NCBI GenBank assembly: GCA_031771865.1
Contig: JASISA010000026.1
Span: forward strand, 682,001-746,000
Length of the DNA: 64,000 nt
Source: Nothophaeocryptopus gaeumannii
Lineage: Eukaryota; Ascomycota; Dothideomycetes; Mycosphaerellales; Mycosphaerellaceae
Reading direction: 5' to 3'
Positions 21,080 to 31,542 of this stretch are shown piece by piece (position 1 is the first letter of the stretch; every line of letters starts with the position of its first letter). Below the pieces are notes generated by a model, which had not been told where the DNA came from, did no database searches, and saw only the letters and a list, made by a program, of their open reading frames with translations. The translations under genes and the position numbers were made by a program.

Positions 21080-21611
21080 ATGGGCGGCGGTGGAGGCAAG
21101 GTCGGGCCAGGCCTCAAAGATCCCAACGACCCGTTCCGGTACTCATCATCCGCATCTACCCAGCAAGCTGACGCATAAACCTGACTTCCTTTCATAGGCT
21201 CGTGAAAGGCGAATGGGGAGATCCACGTAAGGCTTCTTGCATTTCATACCATCTCCGTAAATGGATCGATTGACATCTTGTCCCAGGATCACTCCGCCAG
21301 AAAGGCATCGTAACCTACGGTGTTTCTGCAAACCGCCTCCGACCTCTCGCAGGAGCGTTTAACGCAGCCGTGTTCAACACGTTTCGTCGAACTCGAAATC
21401 AAATCCTATATTGGGGCATACCAATGATGATAGCATATACGGCTATGCAACGGGCCACCGAAAGGTACACCAACTGTTCCGCAGTCGCTGAAGGACCGCA
21501 TCCCGACTGCAGCAGCCCGGAGTTTCGCGGACCCGGGATGCTGATACGGGCTACAGGAACGAATACGTGAACTCCAAAGCCGGTCGCGCAGAGGTTGCAG
21601 ATGATGAGTGA
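21080..21611 (+). CDS. QCR8: Cytochrome bc1 complex subunit 8
   Basis: Four small exons (21080-21138, 21198-21226, 21287-21464, 21557-21611) give 106 residues with consistent phases. The N-terminus is glycine-rich (MGGGGGKVGPGLKDPNDPFR), then K-G-I-V-T-Y-G-V-S and N-A-A-V-F-N-T-F-R-R lead into one transmembrane helix (I-L-Y-W-G-I-P-M-M-I-A-Y). The C-terminus is R-N-E-Y-V-N-S-K-A-G-R-A-E, characteristic of Qcr8. This is the ubiquinone-binding-region subunit of complex III in the inner mitochondrial membrane. Length fits the family (about 95-110). The second exon is only 29 nt. Confidence 0.95.
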
Positions 21612-21890
21612 AGGTTGTGAAACGGCCGACGGAGGATTTCCTGACTTTGTATGTATACGGATGACCATCCAGGAAAATAGAGTTTGTGGCTGCATGTAGG
21701 AGCCGGCAGTGCTAAACATGGCAACATTCGGATCCTTTGGATATTCCTTTCGACTCTCGCACATGGCTGTGCGACAACTTTGACGATTCAGCTGCCAGCA
21801 TCGTCATCAGAATGGCCAAGATAAAAGGATGGCTGGATGGCGTCCATGGATTATCACTGCAGAGATCGGAAATTTTCTTGACCAAGCAAT

Positions 21891-22687
21891 ATGAAGCTGT
21901 TCACTTCTCTCCTCAGCATCCTTCCCATCGTCTATGCGGCTCCCATCCCAGAGCGACTGAGTATTCGCAACACGCTACCAGAGCTGCGTATCCTGCCACT
22001 CGGAGATTCAATCACATTCGGTCACGCCAGTCCAGACGGCAACGGCTATCGCCTTCAATTCCGCGATGACCTCGAAAGCGACGGAGACACAGTCGTCTTT
22101 GCCGGAACGGTGCAGAACGGCAACATGACAGACAACTGGATGGCCGGGTATCCAGGCAAGACGATCCAGTATATCGGAAGTCAGGCGCCATCTTCTCTCG
22201 ACCAGAACCCGAACGTCGTACTTCTCATGGCTGGGACAAATGACATGAACGGCGATTCGCAGTATTCTACCGAAGGTGACGATCCAACAGCGGCTGCAGG
22301 TCGTCTGGATACGCTCGTCGGCCAGATCTTCGATGCCGTGCCCACGACAGTTGTGCTTCTGGCCAAGATTCCAAACGTGGCAGATGCGGACCAAGAGGCC
22401 AGGACACAGAAATATAACGATCTGATTCCCGGGATCGTTTCGAATCGGACGGACTCAGGTCAGCATATTGCGCTTGTTGACATGTCTGTCATTCCAGCGG
22501 TAAGTCTTTCCTCTCCACCCCGAGTCTTTGATCTGGCTGATGAGACATTTAGAGCGGTCTGGTCGATGGCGTTCACCCAGACGAGGCCCACTATAAGCAG
22601 ATGGGTGATATCTGGGCCGAAGGGATTCGATCGATCCCAGATGGTTGGATTCAGACGCCAATCGGTCCAGATCCAGTTCGGTCATAG
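21891..22687 (+). CDS. Secreted SGNH/GDSL hydrolase
   Basis: Two exons (21891-22499, 22553-22687; GTAAGT donor, TTTAG acceptor, phase 0) give 247 residues. A signal peptide (MKLFTSLLSILPIVYAAPIP) precedes block I L-P-L-G-D-S-I-T-F-G with the nucleophilic Ser. The Gly block is in the Y-P-G-K-T region, block III is L-M-A-G-T-N-D-M, and the catalytic Asp/His pair D-G-V-H-P-D lies in exon 2. The enzyme is an extracellular esterase, probably acting on acetylated or feruloylated polysaccharide as in CE3-type enzymes; this is inference from fold and secretion. It is tail to tail with the TAP-like hydrolase, 20 bp apart. Confidence 0.9.
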
Positions 22688-22707
22688 CTAAATGCACCAT
22701 AATTGAA

Positions 22708-24752
22708 TTACTTGCTGTTTAAATGTCTTGGCATGCTCAGTCTCACAAGCGCCTTCCAGAGTACGGCATCCTCAGCATTGAGAGTGTTCATGTCTTGCTG
22801 ATATCCAATGAAAGGACAGTACTCTGGCTTGCAAACGGTTCCTGCGGGTGGAAGCTGTCCAGTCTGAAAGTACTTCCGGACCTGCTTTGCCGTGCACAGA
22901 GAAGGATTGGCGAAGGAAGTATGACCCTCCGAGTCTTGCTGAAGAAGTACAGAGCCGGGGAACAGCGTCGATGCGCGCCTCGCATTCTGAAGTGGCGTTA
23001 CTGTATCATGAGTATTTCCGATGATCAATAGCGGATGGGCAGGGTCACCTGAGATAGGCCCTTCGTACTGCCATGCTGGCTTGTCAACCATTCCAATGCA
23101 TGATAGTCGATGTCTGGCCCAGCTTGCAGCGAACCATTCGCTCTGGCCTTGAAGCTCCGCGAAGTAATCTTTGAACTGCTCCTTCGTCAACTTTCGATTG
23201 CCACTTCGAGCACTGTCCATGCACTCGATGACGGGTGTCGAACTAAGTAATCCGAAATAGCGATCTGGAAAGCAGCCGGTTGGAGACAGTTTGCTATTAC
23301 CGCATTTTGCAGTAGAGGCGACATCGTCCTGCTGCTCTGCCTTCTGCTTAGCAATGCGAGTCGTGTTGCCTTGTGATAATTCTGACAAAAGCGCAAAGTA
23401 GTCCTCAGCCAGGAGAAATGGAAACGCCATTGCACCGATCGCGCCCAAGTACACGTCTCCGTACGTGACCACCAGTGGTCCGTGAGTTCCTGCATCCGTT
23501 TCGATGACTGGCACAGGATCCGTTTTGAAGGACGAAACAAAATCCTTTACCCAGCCTTGGATGTCTGTGGGCGAGGTTCCGGTGAAGACCGGGCATTGCT
23601 TTGGTCCTGCTGTAAAGCAGTATTCGCTCAGCTTCTCCATCACTCGATCAGAATCCAGAAGATTTTTGAGCCAACGGCCACCATAGTAATCGTCTGGATC
23701 CACAATGCCGTCTATGACAAGACGTTCGACACGATCCGGATGCATCGCAGCGAAAGTCTGACCAAGGATACTGCCATAGCTCGTTCCGTAGTATTGCACC
23801 TTCTCTTCGCCACAATGCCAGGCCGTCCAGCGGAGTACATCGGCATGATCATCAGTCGCAGAGCCTGCCGAATGCGACTTCAACAGTCCTTGAGCTTCGG
23901 CCTCTCGCCATTGGCCGTGACGCTCAACGAGATCAATCATGTCTTCTACGACTTGTGCAGTATTGGCATATCGGATTATGTCTGCTTCGTCAACCTCCGC
24001 ACAGCTTTGACCAAGGGCCTGTGTCCTTGCCCATTCGAGCCCAAGAGAAGAGTCGCTCTCCCAGACAGTACCGTAGTCCTGATAACCCAGGAGCCACAAC
24101 TGCTGAATGAACGCATCCGGAAAGCATCTGAGCCGGGGAGTCGTGCTCTTGACACCTCGCGGGTCGAAGCCAATGATGTCGAAGTACTTCCCATCCTCTG
24201 ATGAATCGGAGGCATCTGCCATGGTCTGTATATCTCGACCGCGTTGCAAGACCTCGTCAACTCCAGACTCTCCCGGTCCACCTGAGCAGCCGATTCAGCT
24301 TGCTTACAGACCGAAGAGGGACTTGCTGTACGCACCAGGATTGACCAGGACCATGCCTCCATAGTTCTCATGCGTCACAGGTACCTTTGCAGGAAGTCGT
24401 ACGATCGCGACAGCAGCTCGGCCACCGGTAGCGTTTGATGTGTTGTTCCAATTCAGAGGCACGTCAAGTCGTGCACAGTATAGGCCATCATAGCAGGATG
24501 TGTAGTTGAGAGCTCTAGTTGGCGATATCTGTATCATTTCAGCTGTTGTCCAAGAACCATGTGAGTTGGACGGCAACATATACCTACGGACTCCCAGTCA
24601 AACCAGTCTGGTCCCGCAGCCAACGGGACCTGCTGTCTCCTGTTGCTCACACTAATGCTATTCAGCGGCCCTTCCCCAAGAGACGCCATCGTCGCCGTCG
24701 AGCAGCCGGCCAAGACTGTCAGCACAGTAGCCTGCACTTCCAGCTTTTTCAT
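22708..24752 (-). CDS. Secreted alpha/beta hydrolase, TAP-like (tripeptidyl aminopeptidase-type)
   Basis: Three exons (24752-24588, 24528-24336, 24281-22708) encode 643 residues. A short signal sequence starts at MKKLEVQATVLTVLAG. The core has V-N-P-G-G-P-G-E-S-G (oxyanion loop, split by intron 2), F-D-I-I-G-F-D-P-R-G, and the nucleophile elbow Y-Y-G-T-S-Y-G. The C-terminal TAP-like domain (PF08386) has the catalytic Asp in I-G-N-T-H-D-T-V-T-P and His in S-E-G-H-T-S, with cysteines near the end. Members are secreted serine exopeptidases or esterases taking N-terminal tripeptides or similar. No lesion seen. The first donor is GTAGGT; the alternative GTATAT four bases later would be out of frame. 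Confidence 0.9.
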
Positions 24753-24839
24753 TGCCAATTTCTAAGCAGCTTGTCAAGCGATGAAGATGGCAGCCGACGA
24801 ACGTTGATGCCTTGACGCCTTGAAGCCTGTTGAAGGGGA

Positions 24840-25180
24840 TGCAGGAGGAGCGCCTGGGAAATCGTGAGGTCTTGGCATCGCTCAGAGCCGAGGTTTCCCC
24901 GAACTCAAAGTCAGGCGCGAATGAACTCTCTCCACGCGGCACTGAACGCGTCCCAATGTCAACAACCTCTCGTGAGGCCGACTATGTCACGGACAATTTA
25001 GCTATTGCATTGCGGCGTCTACGACATGCTTTCTGGGGCCAACGCTTGCTTGAGTGCGATGCAATCTGCATCAGTCAGGGCGACCTCGCAGAGCGTAGCA
25101 AGCAGGTCTCCATGATGGGAGATATCTATGATCATGCTCAGCGGGTGTGCATCTGGCTGTGTCATCTGCCGACTCTGTGA
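24840..25180 (+). pseudogene. Heterokaryon-incompatibility (HET) domain remnant
   Basis: The ORF contains Y-V-T-D-N-L-A-I-A-L-R-R-L-R followed by C-D-A-I-C-I-S-Q-G-D-L-A-E-R-S-K-Q-V and M-G-D-I-Y-D-H-A-Q-R-V-C-I-W-L. These are the first conserved blocks of the HET domain (PF06985), where W-x-D-A-I-C-I-N-Q is usual. The frame stops at 25180 before the rest of the domain. The following kilobase holds no continuation I can read, and the upstream start lacks the usual R-L-L-x-L beginning. Intact HET proteins trigger cell death after fusion of unlike mycelia; this fragment cannot. Confidence 0.7.
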
Positions 25181-26230
25181 TCCTTTCACGCAAGGCTCTG
25201 CATCACTACTGTGCGGCTCGCCATCGGCCTGCCCAACTCTCTGGACGATGAGTGGTCTGACGTAACTTCAAGAATGATCATGCTGGAAAGGTCTACAGCT
25301 TCTTGAGCATCACCCATCACGCCTCTCTATTTTCAGAAGTATCCTGACTTCGTTTGTACGTCTCTGGATGTTGTTAGGCTCGACCACCTGCGGCAAACTG
25401 CGAAGGACCACCTTTGCGGACAGAAGAGTGAGACATTCTTTTCATCTTGGACGCACTCGCTGCCGTTGTGTCTAGCTTAAGCTAGGGAATATCAAGAGGT
25501 TGACGAGCTTCATATATCGGTTCTCGACACACACAAGCTCCCCAACGCGAATGCTGTGATGTGTGCTCCGCTCTTGGGCGAACTGCTTGAAAAAAGCCTT
25601 TGAAGGCCACCGACACAACTTTCTAGTCTACGGCCCACTGTCCGGGGGGCCCGCAGTCTCTGTGCCATGGAAGGCTCTGGTTACCCGAGGGCTGGGCCCT
25701 TTCATCCAAGATACGAGAAACTGAGCGAATAGTTCAACGATGGCTTCTCGCATCAGAAAGATGTTTGGCCAAGATCTTGAGCTTGTTGTTGCCGCTTCGC
25801 TCATGACGACGTACGCGAAGGACATGAAGGACATGGACTAGATTGTAGCGGTCATGAACGATATGGACCCAGCCTCTCCGGATACCCTATCCAGTCCAGG
25901 TGTCGGTCATCGATGGTGGGCATCTGGAATCTGCCCAAGCAGCGTGATGCGATACCGAATAGGGCAGTCGAGCGTTCGACGGCATGACTGTGGGCAACGA
26001 AGTTGGGCTGTACAGCAGAGAGGAAGACTTGGAGGGAGAAGACTTTGCAGTCGGACGCAAAGATCTTGTGTACCAAAGGGATGTGAGCTCGTTAGGTGCG
26101 GCAAGAGCGGCTGCAGAGCGTCGCAGATTTCGTCTTTCACATGTTGACATGGGTCTTTCCGCAATCGCCCGCCCGCCCCATCCCAGGCTAGTTTCCCATA
26201 GGCGCCGCCTTCACTGAAGCTGTACTTCCA
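25181..26230. other. Gene-poor spacer after the HET remnant
   Basis: This 1.05 kb region contains only short, frame-broken ORFs on both strands. It may include eroded HET-gene sequence, but I cannot align any block. Confidence 0.35.
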
Positions 26231-26900
26231 ATGAAATACTTGACACTGATTCCGAAGACACCGCCCTCGATCACCGCTGCCACTACCATGTTTAACGACA
26301 GTCTAAAGCTACGCGCTCGCCTTAAGGCACTTCCACAGGAGCTCTACGATCAGATCTACGACTCGACCTTCACTGCAGCACCCGGACTACGCGATCTCGG
26401 ATGGATCGTCTCGCACAACGGCGCAGTCACCTTCGAACGCCTACGTGCCGGCTCACCATTCGTTGCTCCCGACAGTCGATATTTGTTGCAAGTTAATATC
26501 GCCAGCCGTCAACAATTTGCCAACTCCTACTACAACGCCACCTTCTTCGCCAGCACCATTTACGCAGCTCGTACTTGGCTTTGCTCCCTCGAACAGGCGC
26601 ATCGGGATATGATTAGGAAACTCTATGTGAGGGATCCGGATGTTGAGGATAGTGATGATGATGAGGATGATAACGACGATGAGGCGGAGTATCTATCTTT
26701 TGGAAGAAGCATTGCGTCAAAGACTCATACTGACGGCGTTGAGGGTGTAAGTCCAACGTAGGAACATTTGTCAGAGTGACATTTCTAATTGCTCATGAAA
26801 GCTTCTTCGTCACATCAACCTCACCAAGGAGCAGACCCGATTCATCGTTCACAAGAAGAGAGGCCCTGTCATGCGGTGGACGAGAAGAATCGATCCGTGA
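26231..26900 (+). CDS. Unknown protein, LPQELYD family, member A
   Basis: Exon 1 (26231-26746) and exon 2 (26802-26900) join in phase 0 across a GTAAGT...AAAG intron, giving 204 residues (185 if started at MFNDSLKL, 26288). The N-terminal motif L-P-Q-E-L-Y-D-Q-I-Y-D-S-T-F-T-A resembles the F-box-like start of a family common in Mycosphaerellales-type fungi. Later come Y-L-L-Q-V, a C-terminal acidic (D/E) tract and R-T-W-L. A paralogue sits 1.2 kb downstream. Members usually have L-L-x-V-x-R-A-S-R-x-x-F-A, which is here N-I-A-S-R-Q-Q-F-A. I know no biochemical function. Confidence 0.65.
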
Positions 26901-27474
26901 TTCAGCAGCTCTCTGAAATGCGCTGTGCTGGTACCAGCGAAGATAGACTCACAAGAAAGCGGAGGTCGAGATGAGAGGAATTGGACGAGGTGCATCAAGA
27001 TGGGCTCCATCACACAAGGCACCTCAAGATCACGCCGAAATACCCTGCGATCTGTTGCCCGGGCGGCTTCAGAAGACAGTAAATGTTAGAATGAGAAGCA
27101 TGAGAGGCCATGAGCGCTGAGATTCGTATGATTATGGGCGACAATGTCCGGCAAGTTTTTGAGAAGTCTGGAATCCCACCGACCGTTCTGAAGGTAATGC
27201 TTGCGCAAAATGAAATGAGCCTGAACTTGGATTGGAAAGTCAAGTACGGGACTGTCAAATTTGAATTCGCGGAAGGCTGCATGTGGGTAAGTAAGCTGCT
27301 GAGCCTCAGAAGCCCATCATAACTGCCAAGCCCTGCATGTGAAAGAAAAGCGGCTGGCCCCGCATTGGCCAGCTTCCGACTTCCGAGTATTTGTCTGATC
27401 GTTTCTTGCCCCTGACTTCTTCCTAGGACAAAAACACGGCGCGACTCGGACAACTCAGTCCTCATCCGCCAGCC
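26901..27474. other. Intergenic between the two LPQELYD paralogues
   Basis: A 71-codon ORF at 27110-27322 (MSAEIRMIMGDNVRQVFEKS) ends after a GTAAGT-like site and could be a stray exon, but I cannot connect it to anything. A long minus-strand ORF (27010-27693) is the antisense of the downstream gene and is not supported. Confidence 0.3.
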
Positions 27475-28074
27475 ATGTCGATCAAAAGGGGCCACGCCGT
27501 TCTCGATGTGCACGCCCTGCGCCACGGCCTGCAGTCTCTCCCTCTCCCGCAGGAGCTCTACGACACGATCTACACCCTGACTTTCACCGCCTCGCCCGCT
27601 GTCGTCCACGACCTCGAGATCGAGCAACCCAACACACCACCTTTCATTCGCAAGATGCGCCTCTTGAGCACGCCATTCCCTCACCTCTTGCACGTCAGGG
27701 GTTGCTCACGCGCTCGATTTGCAGCCTCTCACTACAGCACTGTCACCTTCGTCATGGGCATGCATACCGGCAGAGACTGGCTCGTGATCATTCCGCCGGA
27801 GCACCGGCGCTTGCTGAAAGACGTGCGATTCAATATACTGAGATGCATGCAAGGTTGGTGTGTCACGCAGGGCAAAACGGGTGTAAGTCTGCGTCTTTGC
27901 ACTTCTGCGTTCGGTGAGAGGTTCCTAAAGGAGGTTGGTGCTCCACTTCTCCCGAGCCGATTGCTTACGGCTGCGTTGGAGGGTGACGAGGTAAGATATG
28001 TTTTCTTGATCTTTTGCCGGTGTCGTGAGCTGATGACGACACAGGTCGTGGAAGGAGTGTCGTTCTATGATTGA
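27475..28074 (+). CDS. Unknown protein, LPQELYD family, member B
   Basis: It begins MSIKRGHAVLDVHALRHGLQ and carries L-P-Q-E-L-Y-D-T-I-Y-T-L-T-F-T-A, closely matching the gene at 26231. H-L-L-H-V-R-G-C-S-R-A-R-F-A follows, and then D-W-L-V-I-I-P-P-E-H-R-R. A 54 bp segment (27991-28044) has a GTAAGA donor, a GCTGATGA-type branch and an ACACAG acceptor. It is also open in frame, so spliced (181 aa) and unspliced (199 aa) products are both possible. No signal peptide. Function unknown. Confidence 0.65.
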   Translation: MSIKRGHAVLDVHALRHGLQSLPLPQELYDTIYTLTFTASPAVVHDLEIEQPNTPPFIRKMRLLSTPFPHLLHVRGCSRARFAASHYSTVTFVMGMHTGRDWLVIIPPEHRRLLKDVRFNILRCMQGWCVTQGKTGVSLRLCTSAFGERFLKEVGAPLLPSRLLTAALEGDEVRYVFLIFCRCRELMTTQVVEGVSFYD

Positions 28075-28307
28075 GCGCTGCTACGTCTACGAGCGAGGTC
28101 TCACTCGGCGCACAAGTGGGGCATAGTGAAGCCGGGATAAAGCTGTGCAAAGTCTGCAGCAGAGGCAATGACAGAAGACTGATGAACGGGTAAGACAGCA
28201 GACACCAACCAGCCCGGAGAAAGGAAGAGAGGGCTCGGTGGAACGCACCCCGGGGGTTCAGTCTCCTAAGGATGGCATCAGTGGATCGTATTACAAAGCC
28301 AATCCAT

Positions 28308-29615
28308 CTATTTGAGCTTCCAGTCCTTGTAGTTCCACTTCTCGGTCCGGAAAGTCTGCTTCTTCTTGACTTGTCCGACCCGTTTCCTTGGCTCGACCTT
28401 TCCGTTCAGCAGCTTCTCGCGGTATCGATCTGTCAACAGGCTACCCTCTGGCTTGAGTCGACGGAGTGAGTCCTGAAGATCCTCCGGTAAAACGACTTCC
28501 GTCGGCGCATCCGGAATCTGCAGCTGGCCAAACCGCCTCTTCTTCGCTTTGATATTCTCGTTCTCATCACTCTCTGATGAGTCGTCGATTGTCGCCTCTG
28601 GCATCTCGCGTTTTTGTTTGTGCTGCAAAGACGCCTCCTTCGCGATCTCGTCTAATCGCCTCACCTGCTGATCGCGCTCTCTCTGCTTGCGCTCATGCCT
28701 CTCCAATCTCTCGCGCTCCTTTCTCGCTTTGGCCTTATTCCGCTCTTGCGGCGTCTTACGTCTGCGAATCTTGGACGTGTGCGATTCTTGTTCATTCTCT
28801 GACTGAATGCCATCCCACTCGCTCTCCCATGCGCTCTCATAGTCTGTGGCGTACTCTTCCTTCTCGTTTGCCTCGACCTTCGCTGCCTCCTCCGCAGCTT
28901 TTCTCTCACGCTCTTGTTGTTCTGCCTCTGCTTGCAATCTCGCCTTCTCAGCTTCCACTGCGGCCGCGCCTTCCCTTTGTAGCAAGTCTGACCAGTCATT
29001 CACAAGTGGGTTGTATGACTTTCCACCTGCTGGCTTCAAAACCGATGCCACAGCCTTGCCACTCGCAGTCATTGGTACGGGCGCTTGCTTCAGCGTCTTT
29101 GGCTCCACCTTCTTCTTTGGCGGCTCCAGAAAGTTGTACTTCTCGTATTCAGTCGGCCCCTCCGCGCCCCAGAGATCCCCGCTGGCTTGGTCTGCTATCG
29201 CAAGCCCAATGCTCCCACCATCTGCCACATTTTTCAGTCTTTGCAGCTCTTTATGGCTCACATATTTCCCATTCTTCGCTCTTTTGCCACCAACGCCACT
29301 ACCTGTATGATCCTCTGCTTTCCTCTTGCGTTGTTCTAAGCCATCGACTTTGCTGCGTTGTGCGAGGATCTCGTCGACTTTGAGAAGCTTCTTATTTTGC
29401 TGCTTCTTTTCGATCTCGACGTCTCCGCCAATATCGGTCACGAAGAGCTCGTCGGCGGTCTTTTCCTTGATCGGGCCACCCTGGATGATTTCCTCGCGTA
29501 GGTCTTCGAGGCCGGTCTGCACTTCGGAGATGTCGACGTTTTTGCGCCAAGCCTTCTTGCCTTTTCTCGAAGGTTGAGAGTAAGATGCCGGAGCGGTGTT
29601 CTTCTCGTCCGCCAT
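28308..29615 (-). CDS. NOP53: Ribosome biogenesis protein NOP53
   Basis: 435 residues from the ATG at 29615; the frame is open further upstream, but MADEKN followed by P-S-R-K-G-K-K-A-W-R-K-N-V-D is the typical family start. The middle is lysine/glutamate-rich with predicted coiled coil (the E-R-E-R-K-A-A-E-E-A-A region), and S-Y-N-P-L-V-N-D-W lies where the family has its S-Y-N-P motif. The C-terminus R-F-G-Q-L...D-L-Q-D-S-L-R-R-L-K-P-E-G-S-L-L-T-D-R-Y and Y-K-D-W-K-L-K is diagnostic of Nop53/PICT1. The protein acts in the nucleolus, recruiting the Mtr4-exosome for 7S pre-rRNA processing. No intron. Confidence 0.93.
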   Translation of the reverse strand: MADEKNTAPASYSQPSRKGKKAWRKNVDISEVQTGLEDLREEIIQGGPIKEKTADELFVTDIGGDVEIEKKQQNKKLLKVDEILAQRSKVDGLEQRKRKAEDHTGSGVGGKRAKNGKYVSHKELQRLKNVADGGSIGLAIADQASGDLWGAEGPTEYEKYNFLEPPKKKVEPKTLKQAPVPMTASGKAVASVLKPAGGKSYNPLVNDWSDLLQREGAAAVEAEKARLQAEAEQQERERKAAEEAAKVEANEKEEYATDYESAWESEWDGIQSENEQESHTSKIRRRKTPQERNKAKARKERERLERHERKQRERDQQVRRLDEIAKEASLQHKQKREMPEATIDDSSESDENENIKAKKRRFGQLQIPDAPTEVVLPEDLQDSLRRLKPEGSLLTDRYREKLLNGKVEPRKRVGQVKKKQTFRTEKWNYKDWKLK

Positions 29616-30082
29616 AATGTCTGCTGGCATTCGCGTGTACAGTGGCGGTTGCAATGTATGGAACTTTTTCATCTGCAGTTGAAATTGTCGAACAAAGTTG
29701 CGGAGCGTGTCTCGGCGTGCCCCACAAGCCGTCTCCCGTCCTCGATCTTCCGTGTCGGATCCCTGTCGGCGCTTTCCACTCGTGTGGGACGACTCCACTG
29801 CACTGCCCACATTGCATCTAAGCGAACTGGTCTCCTGAAAGCAGAACATCTATTGCGCTGGACGGAAAACATTCTCACACAGAGAAGCAGCACATATATA
29901 TACCGAACGATTTTCAGGCCTCGCTTGCTCGATTTGAGTCACCAATCCAAATCCGGACATCTACAACGCCCTTCCAGAAACAGAAGCCACGTTGAAAGCC
30001 GATCCGCGAAACATCGACCCTCTACCGACAACCACAGTATCCTTCCGGAGAGTACGACTGCAGCAGGCAGCAAGAATTGAAG
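29616..30082. promoter_or_regulatory. Divergent promoter between NOP53 and YPT6
   Basis: This 467 bp region separates two start codons on opposite strands. It holds short ORFs only; I see no specific operator. Confidence 0.4.
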
Positions 30083-30833
30083 ATGGCGCAAAGCGTGGGC
30101 TCATACACAAACCCGCTCAAGAAGTTCAAACTGGTCTTCTTGGGCGAGCAATCAGGTAGACAATACACCCACTCCACCCTCACTACGAAAGATCAATGCT
30201 GACACAAATATCCAGTCGGCAAGACTTCATTAATCACCCGCTTCATGTACGACTCCTTCGACAGCACCTACCAAGCCACAATCGGAATCGACTTCCTCTC
30301 CAAAACAATGTACCTCGAAGACCGCACCGTGCGCCTCCAGCTCTGGGACACAGCCGGACAAGAACGTTTCCGCTCCTTGATCCCGTCCTACATCCGGGAC
30401 TCCTCAGTCGCCGTCGTCGTCTACGACATCACATCCCAAAAATCATTCCAACAAACGCGCAAATGGGTCGACGACGTAAGAGGCGAAAGAGGCAACGATG
30501 TGATTATCGTGTTAGTGGGGAATAAGACGGATTTGCAGGAGAAGAGGGAGGTGACGGCGGCGCAGGGGGAGGAGGAGGCCAAGAGGTTGGGGTGTATGTT
30601 TGTGGAGACGAGTGCGAAGGTGGGGCATAATGTGAAGGGGTTGTTTAAGAAGATTGCGCAGGCGCTGCCCGGGATGGAGGGGGAGGGCCAGCAGGGGCCG
30701 GCGAACAGTGAGTACATCTACTACACGCCAGTCGAGGATTGGAGTGGTGAGGATGGAATGCTGACGAGTAATAGCAATCGACGTCAACGTGAACGCGCAA
30801 AAGCCGGAGAGCGAAGGTGGATGCAACTGTTGA
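30083..30833 (+). CDS. YPT6: Rab6/Ypt6-type small GTPase
   Basis: Three exons (30083-30155, 30216-30707, 30775-30833) encode 207 residues. G1 is G-E-Q-S-V-G-K-T-S (split by intron 1), the effector region Y-Q-A-T-I-G-I-D-F-L-S-K-T is the Rab6 signature, G3 is W-D-T-A-G-Q-E-R-F-R-S-L-I-P-S-Y, G4 is G-N-K-T-D and G5 is E-T-S-A-K. The C-terminus ends C-N-C, a double-geranylgeranylation site. Ypt6 directs endosome-to-Golgi and intra-Golgi retrograde transport. The last exon is needed for the prenylation motif; reading through intron 2 gives a spurious longer ORF. Confidence 0.95.
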
Positions 30834-31542
30834 TCGCGAGTTTGAGAGGCCGGGCGAAAGAGCAGGAAGATACTGTACAGTGGCTGCTATGCCCACTCAA
30901 CCTGTGGCGGGGTGGTTCGCAAGCGATAAGAAAAACAATACTGATACGAAAGTCGGAGGAAGGCCAGCATGCAGCGCGGCGTTGGAGGCGCCGCTCATCC
31001 CACGAACAGGGTGCATTGGGCCAGGAGCGAGCAAGCGAGCAAGCGAGCACGTGTTGTACTTACTGTTACGCATTACAGACAGCCGCACGAACAAACGATA
31101 CGTCGTGCTTTACGTTCACTTCAAACATCCAAAAAGCTCCCACGATATCGGCGGCAATTGAGAGCGCAATGACAGAGCTCGCGCCAGTCAGGTAGTGTAA
31201 GTTCAGCGTTGGACCTTGCAAGAGGTGGAGAAAACATATAATCATGAAGTTGGAGTTACAACACGCCCGCTATGCACTATATCTATGCAACTGTACACTG
31301 TGTGTGGCTATTTTCTGGCCGTCTTGCTACTGTAGGTTATCATTTCATGTCGAAGAAGCTCCAGCCAACGAAACCCAGGTCATACCAAAGCCAACCATTC
31401 CCTCCTGCTACATCGCGGAGTCGCAACTCCAAGCGCGACCTTCTGCAAAGGGCGCAATGCATTGGAAGACCTCTCTTTCCAAGAACATGCATCCTTGCGA
31501 TCAAGCACCTCCGAACATCGGTCAGAACAGGGATGGCTTTCG
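30834..31542. other. Convergent spacer YPT6/KEI1
   Basis: This 0.71 kb holds the 3' ends of two convergent genes. Overlapping short ORFs show no features. Confidence 0.4.

Noticed and set aside
27010..27693. 227-codon minus-strand ORF
   Set aside because: Mostly antisense to the LPQELYD gene at 27475; composition looks like a shadow frame.
28577..29383. 268-codon plus-strand ORF inside NOP53
   Set aside because: Antisense shadow of a lysine/glutamate-rich coding region.
30245..31195. 316-codon ORF extending YPT6
   Set aside because: It reads through intron 2 and would lose the C-N-C prenylation end; the spliced 207-residue model fits Rab6 proteins.
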